A stretch of 64,000 bases of DNA from Paenarthrobacter sp. DKR-5 (GCF_018531425.1 NZ_JAHBOI010000002.1:124001-188000); one strand, 5' to 3'. Positions 1 to 8,988 are shown, counted from the first letter of the stretch. The notes: generated by a model not told the origin, from the sequence alone. Program-made: numbers and translations.

Positions 1-54
1 GGTTTGTGTTGGTTCAATTGTGCCGCCGGAGGCGGAAGTAAAGCGCTGGCGGCC

Positions 55-843
55 TTAGGAGGTGCGGGAGGTCAGCCAGATGGTGAAGGCGATGATCACG
101 CCGAGGCCCGCGATCCAGAGGAACAGGCCCTCGGAAACCGGCCCAAGCGAACCGAGGTCGGCGCCGCCCGGCGAGCCGTTGGCCTCGATCGTCTTCAGGA
201 AGGTGATGATGTCGCGCTTGTTCTGGGGGGTGATGTTGGCGTCGTTGAACACCGGCATGTTCTGCGGACCGGTGACCATGGCTTCGTAGATGTGCTGCCC
301 GCTCACGCCGGCGAGAGCCGGTGCAAACTTGCCGCGGGTCAGGGCACCGCCGGCAGCGGCGGCGTTGTGGCACATGGCGCAGTTGACGCGGAACAGCTCG
401 CCGCCCTTGGCAGCGTCGCCCTTCTCGTCAAGGTATTCGGCGGCCGGAATGCTCGGGCCGGCGCCCAGGGAAGCAACGTACCCGGCCAGCTGGTGCGTCT
501 GGTCATCGGTGAACTGCTTCGGCTTCACCTGGGCCTGCGGTCCCTGCATCTGCATCGGCATGCGTCCGGTTCCGACCTGGAAGTCCACGGCCGCTGCACC
601 GACGCCGACCAGGGACGGGCCCGAGTTGGTTCCGGAACCGCCCATGCCGTGGCAGGTGGCGCAGTTGGCGAGGAAGAGCTTCTCGCCTTCCTTGACGTCA
701 GAGGCACTGAAGCTCTGAGTGTCGGCCTTGGCCTGGTTCACGGTCGTGGCGACCGCGTAGAGCCCGCCCGTGAACAGTAGACCCATTAGCAGCAGTGCTA
801 CTGCCGCTAGAGGATGACGCCGCTTCTGCGATAGTGCCTTCAC
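55..843 (-). CDS. qcrC: Cytochrome bc1 (bcc) complex di-haem cytochrome c subunit QcrC
   Basis: This 262-residue protein is the di-haem cytochrome c subunit that passes electrons from the actinobacterial bcc complex directly to the aa3 oxidase. Two CxxCH haem sites are visible, CATCH at about residues 61-65 and CAMCH at about 155-159. Hydrophobic segments lie near residues 12-33 (signal/anchor) and 235-258 (C-terminal membrane helix), as in the QcrC family. The GTG start at 843 follows an AAAGGAACC ribosome site. It lies 84 bases downstream of ctaE on the same strand, the usual ctaE-qcrC order. The next gene expected is qcrA, but only 54 bases remain before the window edge and no convincing start is seen there. 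Confidence 0.96.
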   Translation of the reverse strand: MKALSQKRRHPLAAVALLLMGLLFTGGLYAVATTVNQAKADTQSFSASDVKEGEKLFLANCATCHGMGGSGTNSGPSLVGVGAAAVDFQVGTGRMPMQMQGPQAQVKPKQFTDDQTHQLAGYVASLGAGPSIPAAEYLDEKGDAAKGGELFRVNCAMCHNAAAAGGALTRGKFAPALAGVSGQHIYEAMVTGPQNMPVFNDANITPQNKRDIITFLKTIEANGSPGGADLGSLGPVSEGLFLWIAGLGVIIAFTIWLTSRTS

Positions 844-927
844 GTGGTTCCTTTTTTCGATTCTGCGTCGGCCCCTGGGGCCACTTCTTGAAATTCTGTC
901 TCGTGTAGAAAAAGAGTCAAGTCAGGC

Positions 928-1566
928 TTACTTCAGTACGTAGATGACCAGGAAGAGCCCGATCCAGACCACGTCGACGAAGTGCCAGTAGTAGGACGTC
1001 ACGATGGCCGAGGTGGCCTCGAAGTGGCCGAACCGCTTGGCGGCGAAAGCACGTCCGATGATGAAGAGGAAGGCAATCAGGCCGCCGATGACGTGCAGGC
1101 CGTGGAAGCCGGTGGTGATGTAGAAGGAGGAGCCGTAGGCGTTGGCGTCCAGGGTCACGTGCTCGGAGGTGAGCATCGTGTACTCGGTGGCCTGGCCGGC
1201 CACGAAGAAGGATCCCATCAGGAAGGTCAGAACGTACCACTCGACCATTCCCCAGCGGGTGAAGCGCAGCAGGCCGCCGGTGCGACGCGGCTGAAGGCGC
1301 TCGGCCGCGAAGACGCCCATCTGGCACGTGAAGGAGCTGGCGACCAGCACAATCGTGTTCACGAGGGCGTAGGGGAAGTTGAGCTTTGAGGTTTCCGCGG
1401 CCCACAGCTCGCCCGACGTGGAGCGGAGGGTGAAGTACATCGCGAAAAGTCCGGCGAAGAACATCAGTTCGCTGGAGAGCCAGACAACGGTCCCCACAGA
1501 GACCATGTTCGGGCGGTTCAGCGTCGGGTGCGCCGGGGTACTGGGGGCATGGGTCGCAGTCGTCAC
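928..1566 (-). CDS. ctaE: Cytochrome c oxidase subunit III
   Basis: Subunit III of the aa3-type terminal oxidase, about 212 residues with several hydrophobic helices. Recognisable family stretches include [16 protein letters not shown] near the N-terminus and [11 protein letters not shown] in the second half. It sits in the membrane beside the proton-pumping core and is transcribed ahead of qcrC. I start it at the GTG at 1566 rather than an upstream ATG at 1602. The 1566 start gives the conserved short N-terminus, and a -10-like CATAAT lies exactly six bases before it, which predicts a leaderless message. The upstream start would place that promoter inside the coding region. Confidence 0.95.
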   Translation of the reverse strand: MTTATHAPSTPAHPTLNRPNMVSVGTVVWLSSELMFFAGLFAMYFTLRSTSGELWAAETSKLNFPYALVNTIVLVASSFTCQMGVFAAERLQPRRTGGLLRFTRWGMVEWYVLTFLMGSFFVAGQATEYTMLTSEHVTLDANAYGSSFYITTGFHGLHVIGGLIAFLFIIGRAFAAKRFGHFEATSAIVTSYYWHFVDVVWIGLFLVIYVLK

Positions 1567-1583
1567 ATAGACATTATGTCTAT
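1567..1583 (-). promoter_or_regulatory. ctaE leaderless promoter within a 17-bp palindrome
   Basis: A perfect inverted repeat (8-bp arms, one central base) abuts the ctaE start codon. Read on the minus strand it contains CATAAT (1578-1573), six bases before the GTG. TTGGGC/TGGGCA lies 17-18 bases further upstream as a -35 candidate. The core GACATAATGTC recurs at 10441-10451. A palindrome over the -10 element suggests a repressor site, but that is inference. Confidence 0.55.
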
Positions 1584-1743
1584 AAAAAGCCGCCGTGCCC
1601 AATGCGCGGGAGCTTTCGGCGTTTCTTTTCTACAGACTCACGAATTTTCTTCTACAAACCTGCGAAGAACCGCGGAGGGGCCTGTGCACTCACCGGGAGC
1701 GGTCACATTCGCCGCTGCCGCGCGGGGTGGATAAGATCACCCC

Positions 1744-2802
1744 GTGACTTCCGCTGCGCATCCGACCGACACCGAACGCAGCTGGCCCGTGCTCCTGAAC
1801 GCACTTCTGGCCGGCAGGGACCTCAATGCGGTGGACACGCGGTGGGCCATGAACCAGATCATGGAAGCGGCCGCGACGCCTTCCCAGATGGCCGCGTTCC
1901 TGATGGCGCTGCGGGTCAAGGGCGAGACGGTGGACGAGCTCGCCGGGTTGGTCGACGCGATGCTGGAAAATGCCCGGCCGCTGCACGTCCCCGGGCCCGC
2001 AGTCGACATTGTGGGCACTGGCGGAGACCGGCTGAACACCGTCAACATCTCCACGATGGCGGCCCTCGTGATCGCCGCGACCGGTGCAAAGGTGGTCAAA
2101 CACGGCAACAGGGCCTCGTCGTCGTCGTCCGGCTCCGCGGATGTGCTCGAGGCGCTCGGCGTCCGTCTCGACCTTCCGGTGGAGAGAGTGGCCGCTGCCG
2201 CTGACACGGTCGGCATCACCTTTTGCTTCGCCAACGTGTTCCACCCCTCGATGCGCCATGCGTCAGTGCCGCGGCGCGAGATGGGTGTGCCGACGGCTTT
2301 CAACTTCCTCGGACCGCTTACCAACCCGGCGCACGTGATCGCCTCGGCGATCGGCTGTGCGGACGCCCGGATGGCCCCCTTGATGGCGGGAGTGCTGGCC
2401 GGCCGCGGGAGCCGGGGGCTGGTCTTCCGCGGGGACGACGGCCTGGACGAACTCACCACCACGAGTCCCTCGCAGGTCTGGGAAGTCCGTGACGGCACGG
2501 TGACTGAATCGACGTTCGACCCGGCCGACATCGGCATTCCGCGCGGAACCGTTGCGCAGCTGCGCGGCGGGGACGCGGTGCACAACGCGGACGTTGTCAG
2601 GAGAGTGCTCGGCGGTGAGAAGGGCCCGGTGCGCGACGCCGTGGTCCTTAACGCGGCGGCCGGGCTCGTGGCGTTCGACGAGGAATGCGAAGGGACGCTG
2701 ACGGAGCGGCTGGCGCGCGCAGCGGACCGTGCGGCCCGGGTGATCGATGACGGGAGCGCCGCCGCGGTGCTGGAGAAGTGGATCGCCAAGAGCGCGGGCT
2801 AG
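1744..2802 (+). CDS. trpD: Anthranilate phosphoribosyltransferase
   Basis: Catalyses transfer of phosphoribose from PRPP to anthranilate, the second committed step of tryptophan synthesis, in the cytoplasm. The 352-residue length is normal for the family. The diagnostic GTGGD phosphate-binding motif is at about residues 90-95, followed by [15 protein letters not shown], the conserved anthranilate/PRPP loop. The helical N-terminal domain starts at NALLAGRDL. The GTG start at 1744 has a -10-like TAAGAT (1732-1737) six bases upstream, so the transcript is probably leaderless. It stands alone, diverging from ctaE and without other trp genes nearby, as is common in this group. Confidence 0.96.
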   Translation: MTSAAHPTDTERSWPVLLNALLAGRDLNAVDTRWAMNQIMEAAATPSQMAAFLMALRVKGETVDELAGLVDAMLENARPLHVPGPAVDIVGTGGDRLNTVNISTMAALVIAATGAKVVKHGNRASSSSSGSADVLEALGVRLDLPVERVAAAADTVGITFCFANVFHPSMRHASVPRREMGVPTAFNFLGPLTNPAHVIASAIGCADARMAPLMAGVLAGRGSRGLVFRGDDGLDELTTTSPSQVWEVRDGTVTESTFDPADIGIPRGTVAQLRGGDAVHNADVVRRVLGGEKGPVRDAVVLNAAAGLVAFDEECEGTLTERLARAADRAARVIDDGSAAAVLEKWIAKSAG

Positions 2803-2851
2803 GCCTCGCGCACGCCCTTGGCTGCGGGGGCGGTGAAGGCGGACTTGGCGC

Positions 2852-3133
2852 TTAGTTTTCGAACCCCAGCGAGAACGCGGCGTCGAGGTCGTGCTTGGAG
2901 TAGGCGCGGAAGGCGATATGGGTGGTGGTCGCCACCACCGATGGCACCTTGGAAAGACGGTCGGCGATGACGTCCGCGAGGTCCTCGTGCTTGGCCACGC
3001 GTGCCACGGCGATCAGGTCCCACTCGCCGGTGACCGAGTACACCTCGCTGATTCCTTCGATCGCGGAGATTTCCTCCGCGGTCTCCGGAATGTGGTGAGC
3101 GTCGGTCTTGATCAGTACGAATGCCGTGATCAC
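2852..3133 (-). CDS. Stand-alone Lrp/AsnC ligand-binding (RAM) domain protein
   Basis: A 93-residue protein consisting only of the RAM domain that in Lrp/AsnC regulators binds amino acids and drives oligomerisation. There is no helix-turn-helix. The alternating beta-alpha-beta pattern is visible: MITAFVLIKTD, then SEVYSVTGEWDLIAVARV, then ATTTHIAFRAYS. The SVTGEWD turn is typical of the ligand pocket. The GTG start at 3133 follows AAGGACTCAC. It converges on trpD, and tryptophan-related sensing is a tempting but unsupported idea. A cytoplasmic effector-binding role is inferred from the family only. Confidence 0.88.
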   Translation of the reverse strand: MITAFVLIKTDAHHIPETAEEISAIEGISEVYSVTGEWDLIAVARVAKHEDLADVIADRLSKVPSVVATTTHIAFRAYSKHDLDAAFSLGFEN

Positions 3134-3195
3134 GTGAGTCCTTCCTGGTACTGCTGATGCCCGGGCGGCAGCCGCCGCGATGTTCTCAGGCTAGT

Positions 3196-3603
3196 CTATG
3201 AGCCCGTCCGCGCCCTGCGGCGCAGCACCAGGGAGGCCACCAGGCGGTGGCCAAGGAGGAAGGTGCCCAGTACCACCAGAGCGACCACTTGGAAGGCGAA
3301 GGCGGTTCCCGCGCCCGTGGCGGCCCTCAGGAGCATCCCGACGATGACCGAAGCGAGCCAGATGATGACCGCGTTCGGCCAGATCCGGAGCGGGGCGTGC
3401 CAGTTCCGCGAGGCGAGCCAGCCGAGAGCGGCACCCGCAAGGAACGGCCACGCCGTTCCGAGCGCCCCGAGGAGGGGATTGACCTTGTCATGGGTTTCCC
3501 TGCCGAGAACGACGAAGACCATGATGACGACAACATCGGCAGCGAGGGCGTAAATCAACGTTCCCTGGCGTGGGCGCGACTGTACCGGGTCTGTACTTTG
3601 CAT
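3196..3603 (-). CDS. DUF3054 family membrane protein
   Basis: A 135-residue protein with four predicted membrane helices. They begin near TLIYALAADVVVIMVFVVL, then GTAWPFLAGAALGWLAS, IWPNAVIIWLASVIVGMLL and AFQVVALVVLGTFLLG. The Asp in the first helix, the WPF motif and an arginine-rich cytoplasmic tail match the actinobacterial DUF3054 family, whose function is unknown. The ATG at 3603 is preceded by TAGGCT at 3615-3610 with a six-base gap, so it is predicted to be leaderless. It is on the same strand as the small DUF2630 gene upstream but has its own promoter signature. Confidence 0.85.
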   Translation of the reverse strand: MQSTDPVQSRPRQGTLIYALAADVVVIMVFVVLGRETHDKVNPLLGALGTAWPFLAGAALGWLASRNWHAPLRIWPNAVIIWLASVIVGMLLRAATGAGTAFAFQVVALVVLGTFLLGHRLVASLVLRRRARTGS

Positions 3604-3638
3604 GGATCCAGCCTACGGGAGCGCGACGTGCGGCAGGT

Positions 3639-3872
3639 TCAGCTCAGGTAGCCCTCAACCTCCGGACCGGGGCGAAGCTGCGCGTCCTCCGGGTCCTTAC
3701 CTGCCTCGCGCAGCGCGCGCCGCTGCCTGAGGAGGTCCCAGCACCGGTCGAGCTGCACTTCCAAGTCGTGCAGCCGGCCGAGGTCGGCTTCGGTCTTGTC
3801 CGGCTTGTTCCGAAGCTCATGCTCTTCGGTCACCAGCTCGTCGATCCTCGCGATGCTCGTCTCGTCACTCAT
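3639..3872 (-). CDS. DUF2630 family small protein
   Basis: A 77-residue charged soluble protein, mostly alpha-helical and probably coiled coil. It carries the family hallmarks IDELVTEEHEL near residue 10 and DLEVQLDRCWDLLRQRRA near residue 43. Members are widespread in actinobacteria and of unknown function. The ATG at 3872 has TAGATT at 3884-3879 six bases upstream and no Shine-Dalgarno sequence, predicting a leaderless message. It lies divergent from the mgtA-type gene. Confidence 0.87.
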   Translation of the reverse strand: MSDETSIARIDELVTEEHELRNKPDKTEADLGRLHDLEVQLDRCWDLLRQRRALREAGKDPEDAQLRPGPEVEGYLS

Positions 3873-4036
3873 GCTGCGAATCTACCGCAGGGCGGCCGCG
3901 GATACATCCACATTTCGCACCTGCCGGCCGTACTCTGTGTCTATCGGCTGAGCGTCCGGAGGCCGGTCGACGGGTGCAGCGGCTGATCTTCGGCCGGTGG
4001 AATGCCGCCGTGATGACGGTGACGGAGGAATCTTGC

Positions 4037-6718
4037 ATGGCACAGCTTGGGACCGAGGAGACAATCGGCACCGAGGCGAGCGAGCCGGCGGAGAGCGCGC
4101 TGAGCCGGCTGGGCTCTGCGGCGTCGGGCTTGAGCAGCGAGGAAGCGCAGCGGCGGCTGGCGCAGTTCGGCCCCAATGCGGTTCGGACACATAAGGCCAA
4201 CGGCTGGCTGGTGCTCGGACGGCAGTTGCGCAGCCCGATTCTGATCCTGCTGTTCGTCACCGCGGGGATTTCCCTCTTTCTGGGCGACGCGACGAACTCG
4301 GTTGTGATCGCGGTCATTTTGGTCGTTAGCGTGGGTTTGGGGTTCAGCAACGAGTTCCGCGCCGAGCGGGCGGCGGAGGCACTGCACTCGCGGGTGACGC
4401 ACCGCGCCGTCGTCGTCCGGGACGGCACACCGAGGGAAGTGAACGTGACAGAACTCGTGCCAGGGGACGTTGTCCACCTGGGCCTGGGATCTATCGTGCC
4501 GGCGGATGTGCGGCTGCTCACGAGCAAGGACCTGCTCTGCGACGAAAGCATCCTGACCGGTGAATCGCAGCCGGTGAACAAGAGCCCGGAGCCGTCGCAG
4601 CCCGGGGCGGCCCTGGGTGACCTGACGTCGTGCGTGCTGATGGGCACGGTCATCCAGTCGGGCAGCTGCACCGGTGTGGTCGTGACGACCGGAGGCCGCG
4701 CGGAGTTCGGCCGCATCGCCCTGGGCCTCGGCGAACGGCAGCCGCAGACGGAGTTCCAGCTGGGGCTGAAGCGCTTCTCATTCCTGCTGCTGCAGGTCGC
4801 TGTCGCCTTGACCACCCTGATCTTCATCGCCAATCTCCTGCTGAACCGGCCGCTCATCGAGTCTCTGCTCTTCTCGCTGGCGATCGCCGTCGGCATCACC
4901 CCCCAGCTGCTGCCGGCCGTGGTCAGCACGAGCCTTGCGACGGGCACCCGCCAGCTCGCACAGCGCAAGGTGCTGGTGAAGCGACTCGTGTGCATTGAGG
5001 ACCTGGGTGACATGGACACTCTCGTCACGGACAAGACCGGCACGCTCACGGAAGGCCGGATCACCTACACCGGCGCGCTTCCGGTGGGGCCGACGGCAAC
5101 GGAGGCGGACATCTTCCGGCTGGGCCTGCTGGCCACCGAGGCGGACTATTCGACGCCGACAACAGCCGCCGGACAGAATCCCCTGGACGCTGCCCTGTGG
5201 GAATCGCCGGAAGCCGCCGGGTTCAACGGCGGCCGGCAGCGGCGGGTGGACCTGCTGCCTTTTGACCACCAGCGAAGGATGACCTCAGTCCTCGTCGAGG
5301 AGCCCGGCGCTCCCCGAACAATCATCACCAAGGGAGCGCCTGAACAAGTGCTGGCCTTGTGCCCGGATGTCTCCGAACAGGCGCAAACCCTGCTTGAGGA
5401 ACAGTTCGCTGCCGGCTCGCGGGTCGTGGCGGTAGCCACCCGGCCGGCGCCGGGGCTGCAGACCGTGGAACCATCCGACGAGCACGACCTGCAGCTTGCC
5501 GGCTTCCTCATCTTCCTGGACCGGCCCAAGGCGAACGCGGCGGAATCCCTGGAGCGGCTCGCGTCACTGGGAATTTCGGTCAAAATCGCGACCGGAGACA
5601 ATCCGCGCGTGGCCGAGAAGGTCTGCGCCGACCTCGGGCTGGACTCCGGCGGCACGCTGACCGGGAGCCAGATTGATGAACTGAGTGACACGGCGCTTGC
5701 GGCGGCTGCGCGCACGGCGAGCATCTTCGCCAGGGTGTCGCCGGAACAGAAAGCCCGTCTCATCAGGCTTCTGCGGCAGGAGGGCAGGGCGGTCGGCTTC
5801 CTGGGCGACGGCGTCAACGACGCGCTGGCGCTGCATCAGGCCGATGTCGGGATTTCCGTGGACAGCGCCACGGATGTCGCGAAGGACGCCGCGGACATCG
5901 TGCTGCTGGCCAAGGACCTCGGCGTGCTCGCTGAGGGCGTGATGGAGGGGCGCCGCATCTTCGCGAACACGATCAAGTACGTCTTGATGGGCACGTCCAG
6001 CAACTTCGGGAACATGTTCAGTGCCGCCACAGCTTCGGTGGCGCTCAGCTTCCTGCCGATGCTGCCGGGGCAGATCCTGCTGAACAACCTGCTGTACGAC
6101 AGCGGGCAGCTGGCCATCCCGGGGGACAGGGTCGACAAGGAACAGCTGTACGCGCCGTCGCACTGGAACATCGGTTTCATCCGCCGGTTCATGGTGCTGT
6201 TCGGGCCAATCAGCTCGCTCTTCGATTTCGCAACCTTCGCCCTTATGCTGTTCGCCTTCCACGCCGTGCCGGGCGAGTTCCGGGCCGGGTGGTTCATCGA
6301 GTCGATCGCCACCCAAACCCTGATCATTTTCGCGATTAGGACACGGCGGGTGCCGTTCCTGCGAAGCCGTCCGTCCGCCGGTTTGCTGGCGGCATCACTT
6401 GGCGTCGTTGCACTCGGGATCTTCCTCCCGCTGTCCCCCCTCGCTGCCTTTCTGGGATTCGACCCGCTGCCGGTTCCGTTCTTCATCGCACTGCTGGCGA
6501 TGATTGTGGTCTACCTCGTCCTGGTGGAGCTGGCCAAACAGTGGTTCTTTTCGCGGGCTGCGCAGCTGCCGCCGGGCGTACGACGCCGGGGGAAGAGCCA
6601 CCACATCCACCGCCGCGCGGCACGATTTAGCCTGCCGGTGCCCTTACCAGTCAGCGTGCCGAGGATCCGAAATGCGCCGCGTCCGCGGCGGGTCCGGCGG
6701 CCTGCCCGGGGCGTGTGA
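4037..6718 (+). CDS. mgtA: Magnesium-translocating P-type ATPase (MgtA/MgtB family)
   Basis: A P-type ATPase of about 893 residues predicted to drive Mg2+ import across the membrane. The order is typical: a soluble N-terminal region, two helices, the actuator domain with TGES near residue 174, two helices containing VGITPQLLP near residue 286, the phosphorylation site DKTGT (Asp about 332), the hinge GDGVND near 589, then C-terminal helices. I chose the ATG at 4037 because GGAGGAA lies seven bases upstream; an in-frame ATG at 3974 has no such site. The C-terminal tail after about residue 835 is arginine- and proline-rich and overlaps the next gene. No Mg2+ riboswitch or leader peptide was recognised upstream. 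Confidence 0.93.
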   Translation: MAQLGTEETIGTEASEPAESALSRLGSAASGLSSEEAQRRLAQFGPNAVRTHKANGWLVLGRQLRSPILILLFVTAGISLFLGDATNSVVIAVILVVSVGLGFSNEFRAERAAEALHSRVTHRAVVVRDGTPREVNVTELVPGDVVHLGLGSIVPADVRLLTSKDLLCDESILTGESQPVNKSPEPSQPGAALGDLTSCVLMGTVIQSGSCTGVVVTTGGRAEFGRIALGLGERQPQTEFQLGLKRFSFLLLQVAVALTTLIFIANLLLNRPLIESLLFSLAIAVGITPQLLPAVVSTSLATGTRQLAQRKVLVKRLVCIEDLGDMDTLVTDKTGTLTEGRITYTGALPVGPTATEADIFRLGLLATEADYSTPTTAAGQNPLDAALWESPEAAGFNGGRQRRVDLLPFDHQRRMTSVLVEEPGAPRTIITKGAPEQVLALCPDVSEQAQTLLEEQFAAGSRVVAVATRPAPGLQTVEPSDEHDLQLAGFLIFLDRPKANAAESLERLASLGISVKIATGDNPRVAEKVCADLGLDSGGTLTGSQIDELSDTALAAAARTASIFARVSPEQKARLIRLLRQEGRAVGFLGDGVNDALALHQADVGISVDSATDVAKDAADIVLLAKDLGVLAEGVMEGRRIFANTIKYVLMGTSSNFGNMFSAATASVALSFLPMLPGQILLNNLLYDSGQLAIPGDRVDKEQLYAPSHWNIGFIRRFMVLFGPISSLFDFATFALMLFAFHAVPGEFRAGWFIESIATQTLIIFAIRTRRVPFLRSRPSAGLLAASLGVVALGIFLPLSPLAAFLGFDPLPVPFFIALLAMIVVYLVLVELAKQWFFSRAAQLPPGVRRRGKSHHIHRRAARFSLPVPLPVSVPRIRNAPRPRRVRRPARGV

Positions 6719-7625
6719 GGAGGTGGCTGGGGAGGTTGGTGAGCGCCGGAGCTTCGACCGGATCACGCTGATTTACAACCCGCGGAGCAAGGGGCCGGCG
6801 GCTACGAAGTCCGCGCAGCTGGCGGCGGCGCTGCGCGTACGCCTGCCCGGCGTCCCTGTCACGGTGCTTGCATCCGCCTCCCCGGAGCATGGCCGGGCAC
6901 TGGCACGCGAGGCGGCGGCGGGAGGGCGGCCGCTGATCGTATCCGTCAGCGGCGACGGCGGGTATAACGAGGTCGTCAACGGCGTCCTTGCGGCCGGCAA
7001 CCCGTTCGCCGTCTCAGCCGTTCACGCCGCCGGCAATGCGAACGACCATCGCCGCTGCACCCGGCGCATGCCGATGCTCGAGGCCATCGTGGCTGCCGAT
7101 GTGCGCCGGATCGACCTGCTCAAGCTCACCGTCAAGCAGAGTGGATCCGAGTGGAGCCGGTATGCCCATTCCTATATCGGATTCGGCCTCACTCCCAGCA
7201 TGGCCCTTGGCCTGCAGCGCGGAAACAGAGGACGTCTGGGAGAGTTCCTGGCGGCGCTGCGGACCTACGGCCGGCTGAAGCCCTTTACGGTCACGCACTC
7301 GGGCGGCGCCCTGTCCCGCCTTGACAGCCTGATTTTCGCCAACATCCCGCAGATGGCTAAATACTTCACGTTGAGCAACTCGGCCTTCCCGGACGACGGA
7401 CGCTTCGAGGTGATTGCCCTGCCGCACGCGGCGCGCCGGCGGATACTGTGGTTCGCGCTGCATGCGACCGCTCCCGGCCTCGGTCCGCAGCCGAGCGCCA
7501 GCAGCTACCGCTTCTTCACAACGGACGCCCTGAGCTGCCAGATTGACGGCGAAGTGGTTGAACTGCCCGGCGACGCGGATGTGCTCATCGAATGCGCTCC
7601 GGGAGCCCTGGCGATGGTCGGCTAG
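6672..7625 (+). CDS. Diacylglycerol/lipid kinase catalytic-domain protein
   Basis: About 317 residues belonging to the diacylglycerol kinase catalytic family (sphingosine kinase/YegS type). A beta strand at LIYNPRSKG is followed by the nucleotide-binding glycine loop SGDGGYNEVVNG and the second conserved motif HAAGNANDHRR. The C-terminal beta domain runs to QIDGEVVELP. The substrate is probably a lipid, but this cannot be read from the sequence. The start is uncertain: ATG 6672 overlaps the end of mgtA by 47 bases, and GTG 6723 just after the mgtA stop is the alternative. Either way the two genes look translationally coupled. Confidence 0.85.
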   Translation: MRRVRGGSGGLPGACEEVAGEVGERRSFDRITLIYNPRSKGPAATKSAQLAAALRVRLPGVPVTVLASASPEHGRALAREAAAGGRPLIVSVSGDGGYNEVVNGVLAAGNPFAVSAVHAAGNANDHRRCTRRMPMLEAIVAADVRRIDLLKLTVKQSGSEWSRYAHSYIGFGLTPSMALGLQRGNRGRLGEFLAALRTYGRLKPFTVTHSGGALSRLDSLIFANIPQMAKYFTLSNSAFPDDGRFEVIALPHAARRRILWFALHATAPGLGPQPSASSYRFFTTDALSCQIDGEVVELPGDADVLIECAPGALAMVG

Positions 7626-7724
7626 CTGAACAGCCGCTGTTACCCGGCGGTAGGTTACTCCATGCAGCGAAATAATCCCAGAAACCCCTTGACCACGGGG
7701 TGTGTCACAGGGCACGATGTTGTC

Positions 7725-7752
7725 ACTTGATGGATTGATTATTTCATCAAGT
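7725..7752 (+). promoter_or_regulatory. Inverted repeat in promoter region of YegP-like gene
   Basis: ACTTGATG (7725-7732) and CATCAAGT (7745-7752) form an 8-bp inverted repeat with a 12-base spacer, 55-82 bases before the start at 7807. TTGTCACTT-N8-GATTAT also overlaps here and partly resembles the RecA/LexA-independent damage promoter. The function of either element is inference. Confidence 0.35.
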
Positions 7753-7806
7753 CGCAATCGGTGGGCTGGGGCGCCATCCGAGAAACAAGCATGACCAGGG
7801 GATTTC

Positions 7807-8130
7807 ATGGCCGGCAAGTTCGAAATTTTCACTGACCGCGACTCGCAGTTCCGCTTCCGACTGACGAGCGATGACGGCAATGTCCTCGCGGTTTCCGGTG
7901 GCTACGACCAGAAGGCCCAGGCGGTGGCAGCGATCACCGCGGTGCGTGAAAACGCAGCCATGGGACACATCGTTGATCTGACCGACCTCCCGACGCTTTA
8001 CCCAGCCGAGTCCGAGAAGATCGGCCGGTCCTCCCAGCTGGTGACCGGACGGGCGCGCATGGAGGCGGCATTGGGCCGTCCTGCCCGTTCGGCGCGGACG
8101 AACACCCTCCGTCTCGTTCAGGGCATCTGA
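7807..8130 (+). CDS. YegP-like DUF1508 family protein
   Basis: A 107-residue protein of the YegP/DUF1508 family. The family motif reads KFEIFTDRDSQFRFRLTSDDGNVLAVSGGY in two consecutive blocks, followed by a short helix KAQAVAAITAVREN. The family forms small alpha/beta folds of unknown cellular role, often stress-associated. GGGGATTTC before the ATG at 7807 is a weak ribosome site. The C-terminal 45 residues (PSTGRSARTNTLRL-like basic tail) go beyond the minimal domain. It may form a stress-type pair with the small gene at 8250, but there is no direct evidence. Confidence 0.82.
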   Translation: MAGKFEIFTDRDSQFRFRLTSDDGNVLAVSGGYDQKAQAVAAITAVRENAAMGHIVDLTDLPTLYPAESEKIGRSSQLVTGRARMEAALGRPARSARTNTLRLVQGI

Positions 8131-8249
8131 CCGGACGCTTGCTTCTTTTCATACTCACTGCTACGCAGGCGCGCCGGGCTGCTCCGGCCGTCGGCTGGCG
8201 TGTGGCCGAAAACCTAGGGCGAAGGCCCCACAGACGCGGAGAACAACTC

Positions 8250-8543
8250 ATGCCTCATAAACTCAAAGTTCTGGTGCGCATCGACATGGATCTGCATTCC
8301 GCGCTCATCGAAGTGCGCGGAATCGTGACCAGCCGGAATGTGCGCGCGCTATATGTCATCGCGCGCCGCGCAAACGCGATGGTCCCACACCTCAGTCTGG
8401 TGGTGGACCTGCGGCACGCGGCTGTTCAGCCGGAGCCGATGGACGAATTGACCACGAGCTCGCGGGTCGGCCGCCTGCCGGCCGCAAGCGATCCCTATAA
8501 CGCTCCCTGCGAGCTGCGGATCCTTGAGCCGATGGCCGCCTGA
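8250..8543 (+). CDS. Hypothetical protein, possibly STAS-like
   Basis: A 97-residue soluble protein that I do not recognise at family level. The start at the ATG at 8250 follows GCGGAG at a good distance. Its pattern VLVRIDMDLHSALIEVRG-IVTSRNVRALYVIARRANA-LSLVVDLRHA alternates strand, helix and strand. It ends that core with a VDLRHA strand, which resembles STAS (anti-anti-sigma) domains. No conserved phosphorylatable Ser is obvious. The gene is on the strand of the YegP-like gene and ends seven bases before the convergent ArsR regulator. Confidence 0.65.
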   Translation: MPHKLKVLVRIDMDLHSALIEVRGIVTSRNVRALYVIARRANAMVPHLSLVVDLRHAAVQPEPMDELTTSSRVGRLPAASDPYNAPCELRILEPMAA

Positions 8544-8550
8544 CGCCTCG

Positions 8551-8988
8551 TTAGCCCGTTGCCTGCAGCGGACGGTCCTGCGACTGCGGTTCCATCGAAT
8601 CAATGTCACGATCAACCTGCTCGGGAGGGACCTCCTCCTCGCGCTCGGACGACGCCTGGCGGAGATGGTGCCGGGTGGTCTCCAGCAACGTCTGCAGCAG
8701 CAGGCGGGCCGCCGTCAGTAACCCCTCGACCTCCGGACAGGCGAGCTGATAATAGAGCTGCCCGTCGCGGCGCGATGCCGTAATGAGGTGGTTGCGGCGG
8801 AGAACACCCAGATGCTGCGAGAGATTCGACGCCTCAAGACCCGTCCGCGTCCGCAGGCTGCTGACCGGCTCCGACTCCGCGGCGCTGAGGATCTCCAGGA
8901 TCTGGATTCGCGCGGGGTGGGCGAGGCCCTTGAACAGGTCCGCCCTTACATCTGAAAGGGGAACGGGGGAATCCCAGGTCTTGTCCAT
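8551..8988 (-). CDS. ArsR-family winged-helix regulator
   Basis: A 145-residue DNA-binding repressor. The ArsR signature is clear: LFKGLAHPARIQILEIL at about residues 19-35, the recognition helix region GLEASNLSQHLGVLRRNHLI at about 52-72, and the wing SRRDGQLYYQLACPEV. No cysteine pair for metal binding appears in the DNA-binding helix, so the sensed signal is unknown. The ATG at 8988 follows AAGGACCG. The acidic tail after residue 120 (REEEVPPEQVDRD) is extra. A palindrome at 9098-9113 in its upstream region is the likely operator, implying autoregulation. Confidence 0.88.
   Translation of the reverse strand: MDKTWDSPVPLSDVRADLFKGLAHPARIQILEILSAAESEPVSSLRTRTGLEASNLSQHLGVLRRNHLITASRRDGQLYYQLACPEVEGLLTAARLLLQTLLETTRHHLRQASSEREEEVPPEQVDRDIDSMEPQSQDRPLQATG

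Noticed and set aside
1-54. Possible start of qcrA at the window edge (a TTG on the minus strand)
   Set aside because: No ribosome site before it and too few codons to recognise the protein. The expected qcrA start may lie outside the window.
2803-2851. Short minus-strand frame ending [14 protein letters not shown] between trpD and the RAM-domain gene
   Set aside because: It is only the out-of-frame end of a longer antisense frame and has no independent support as a gene or remnant.
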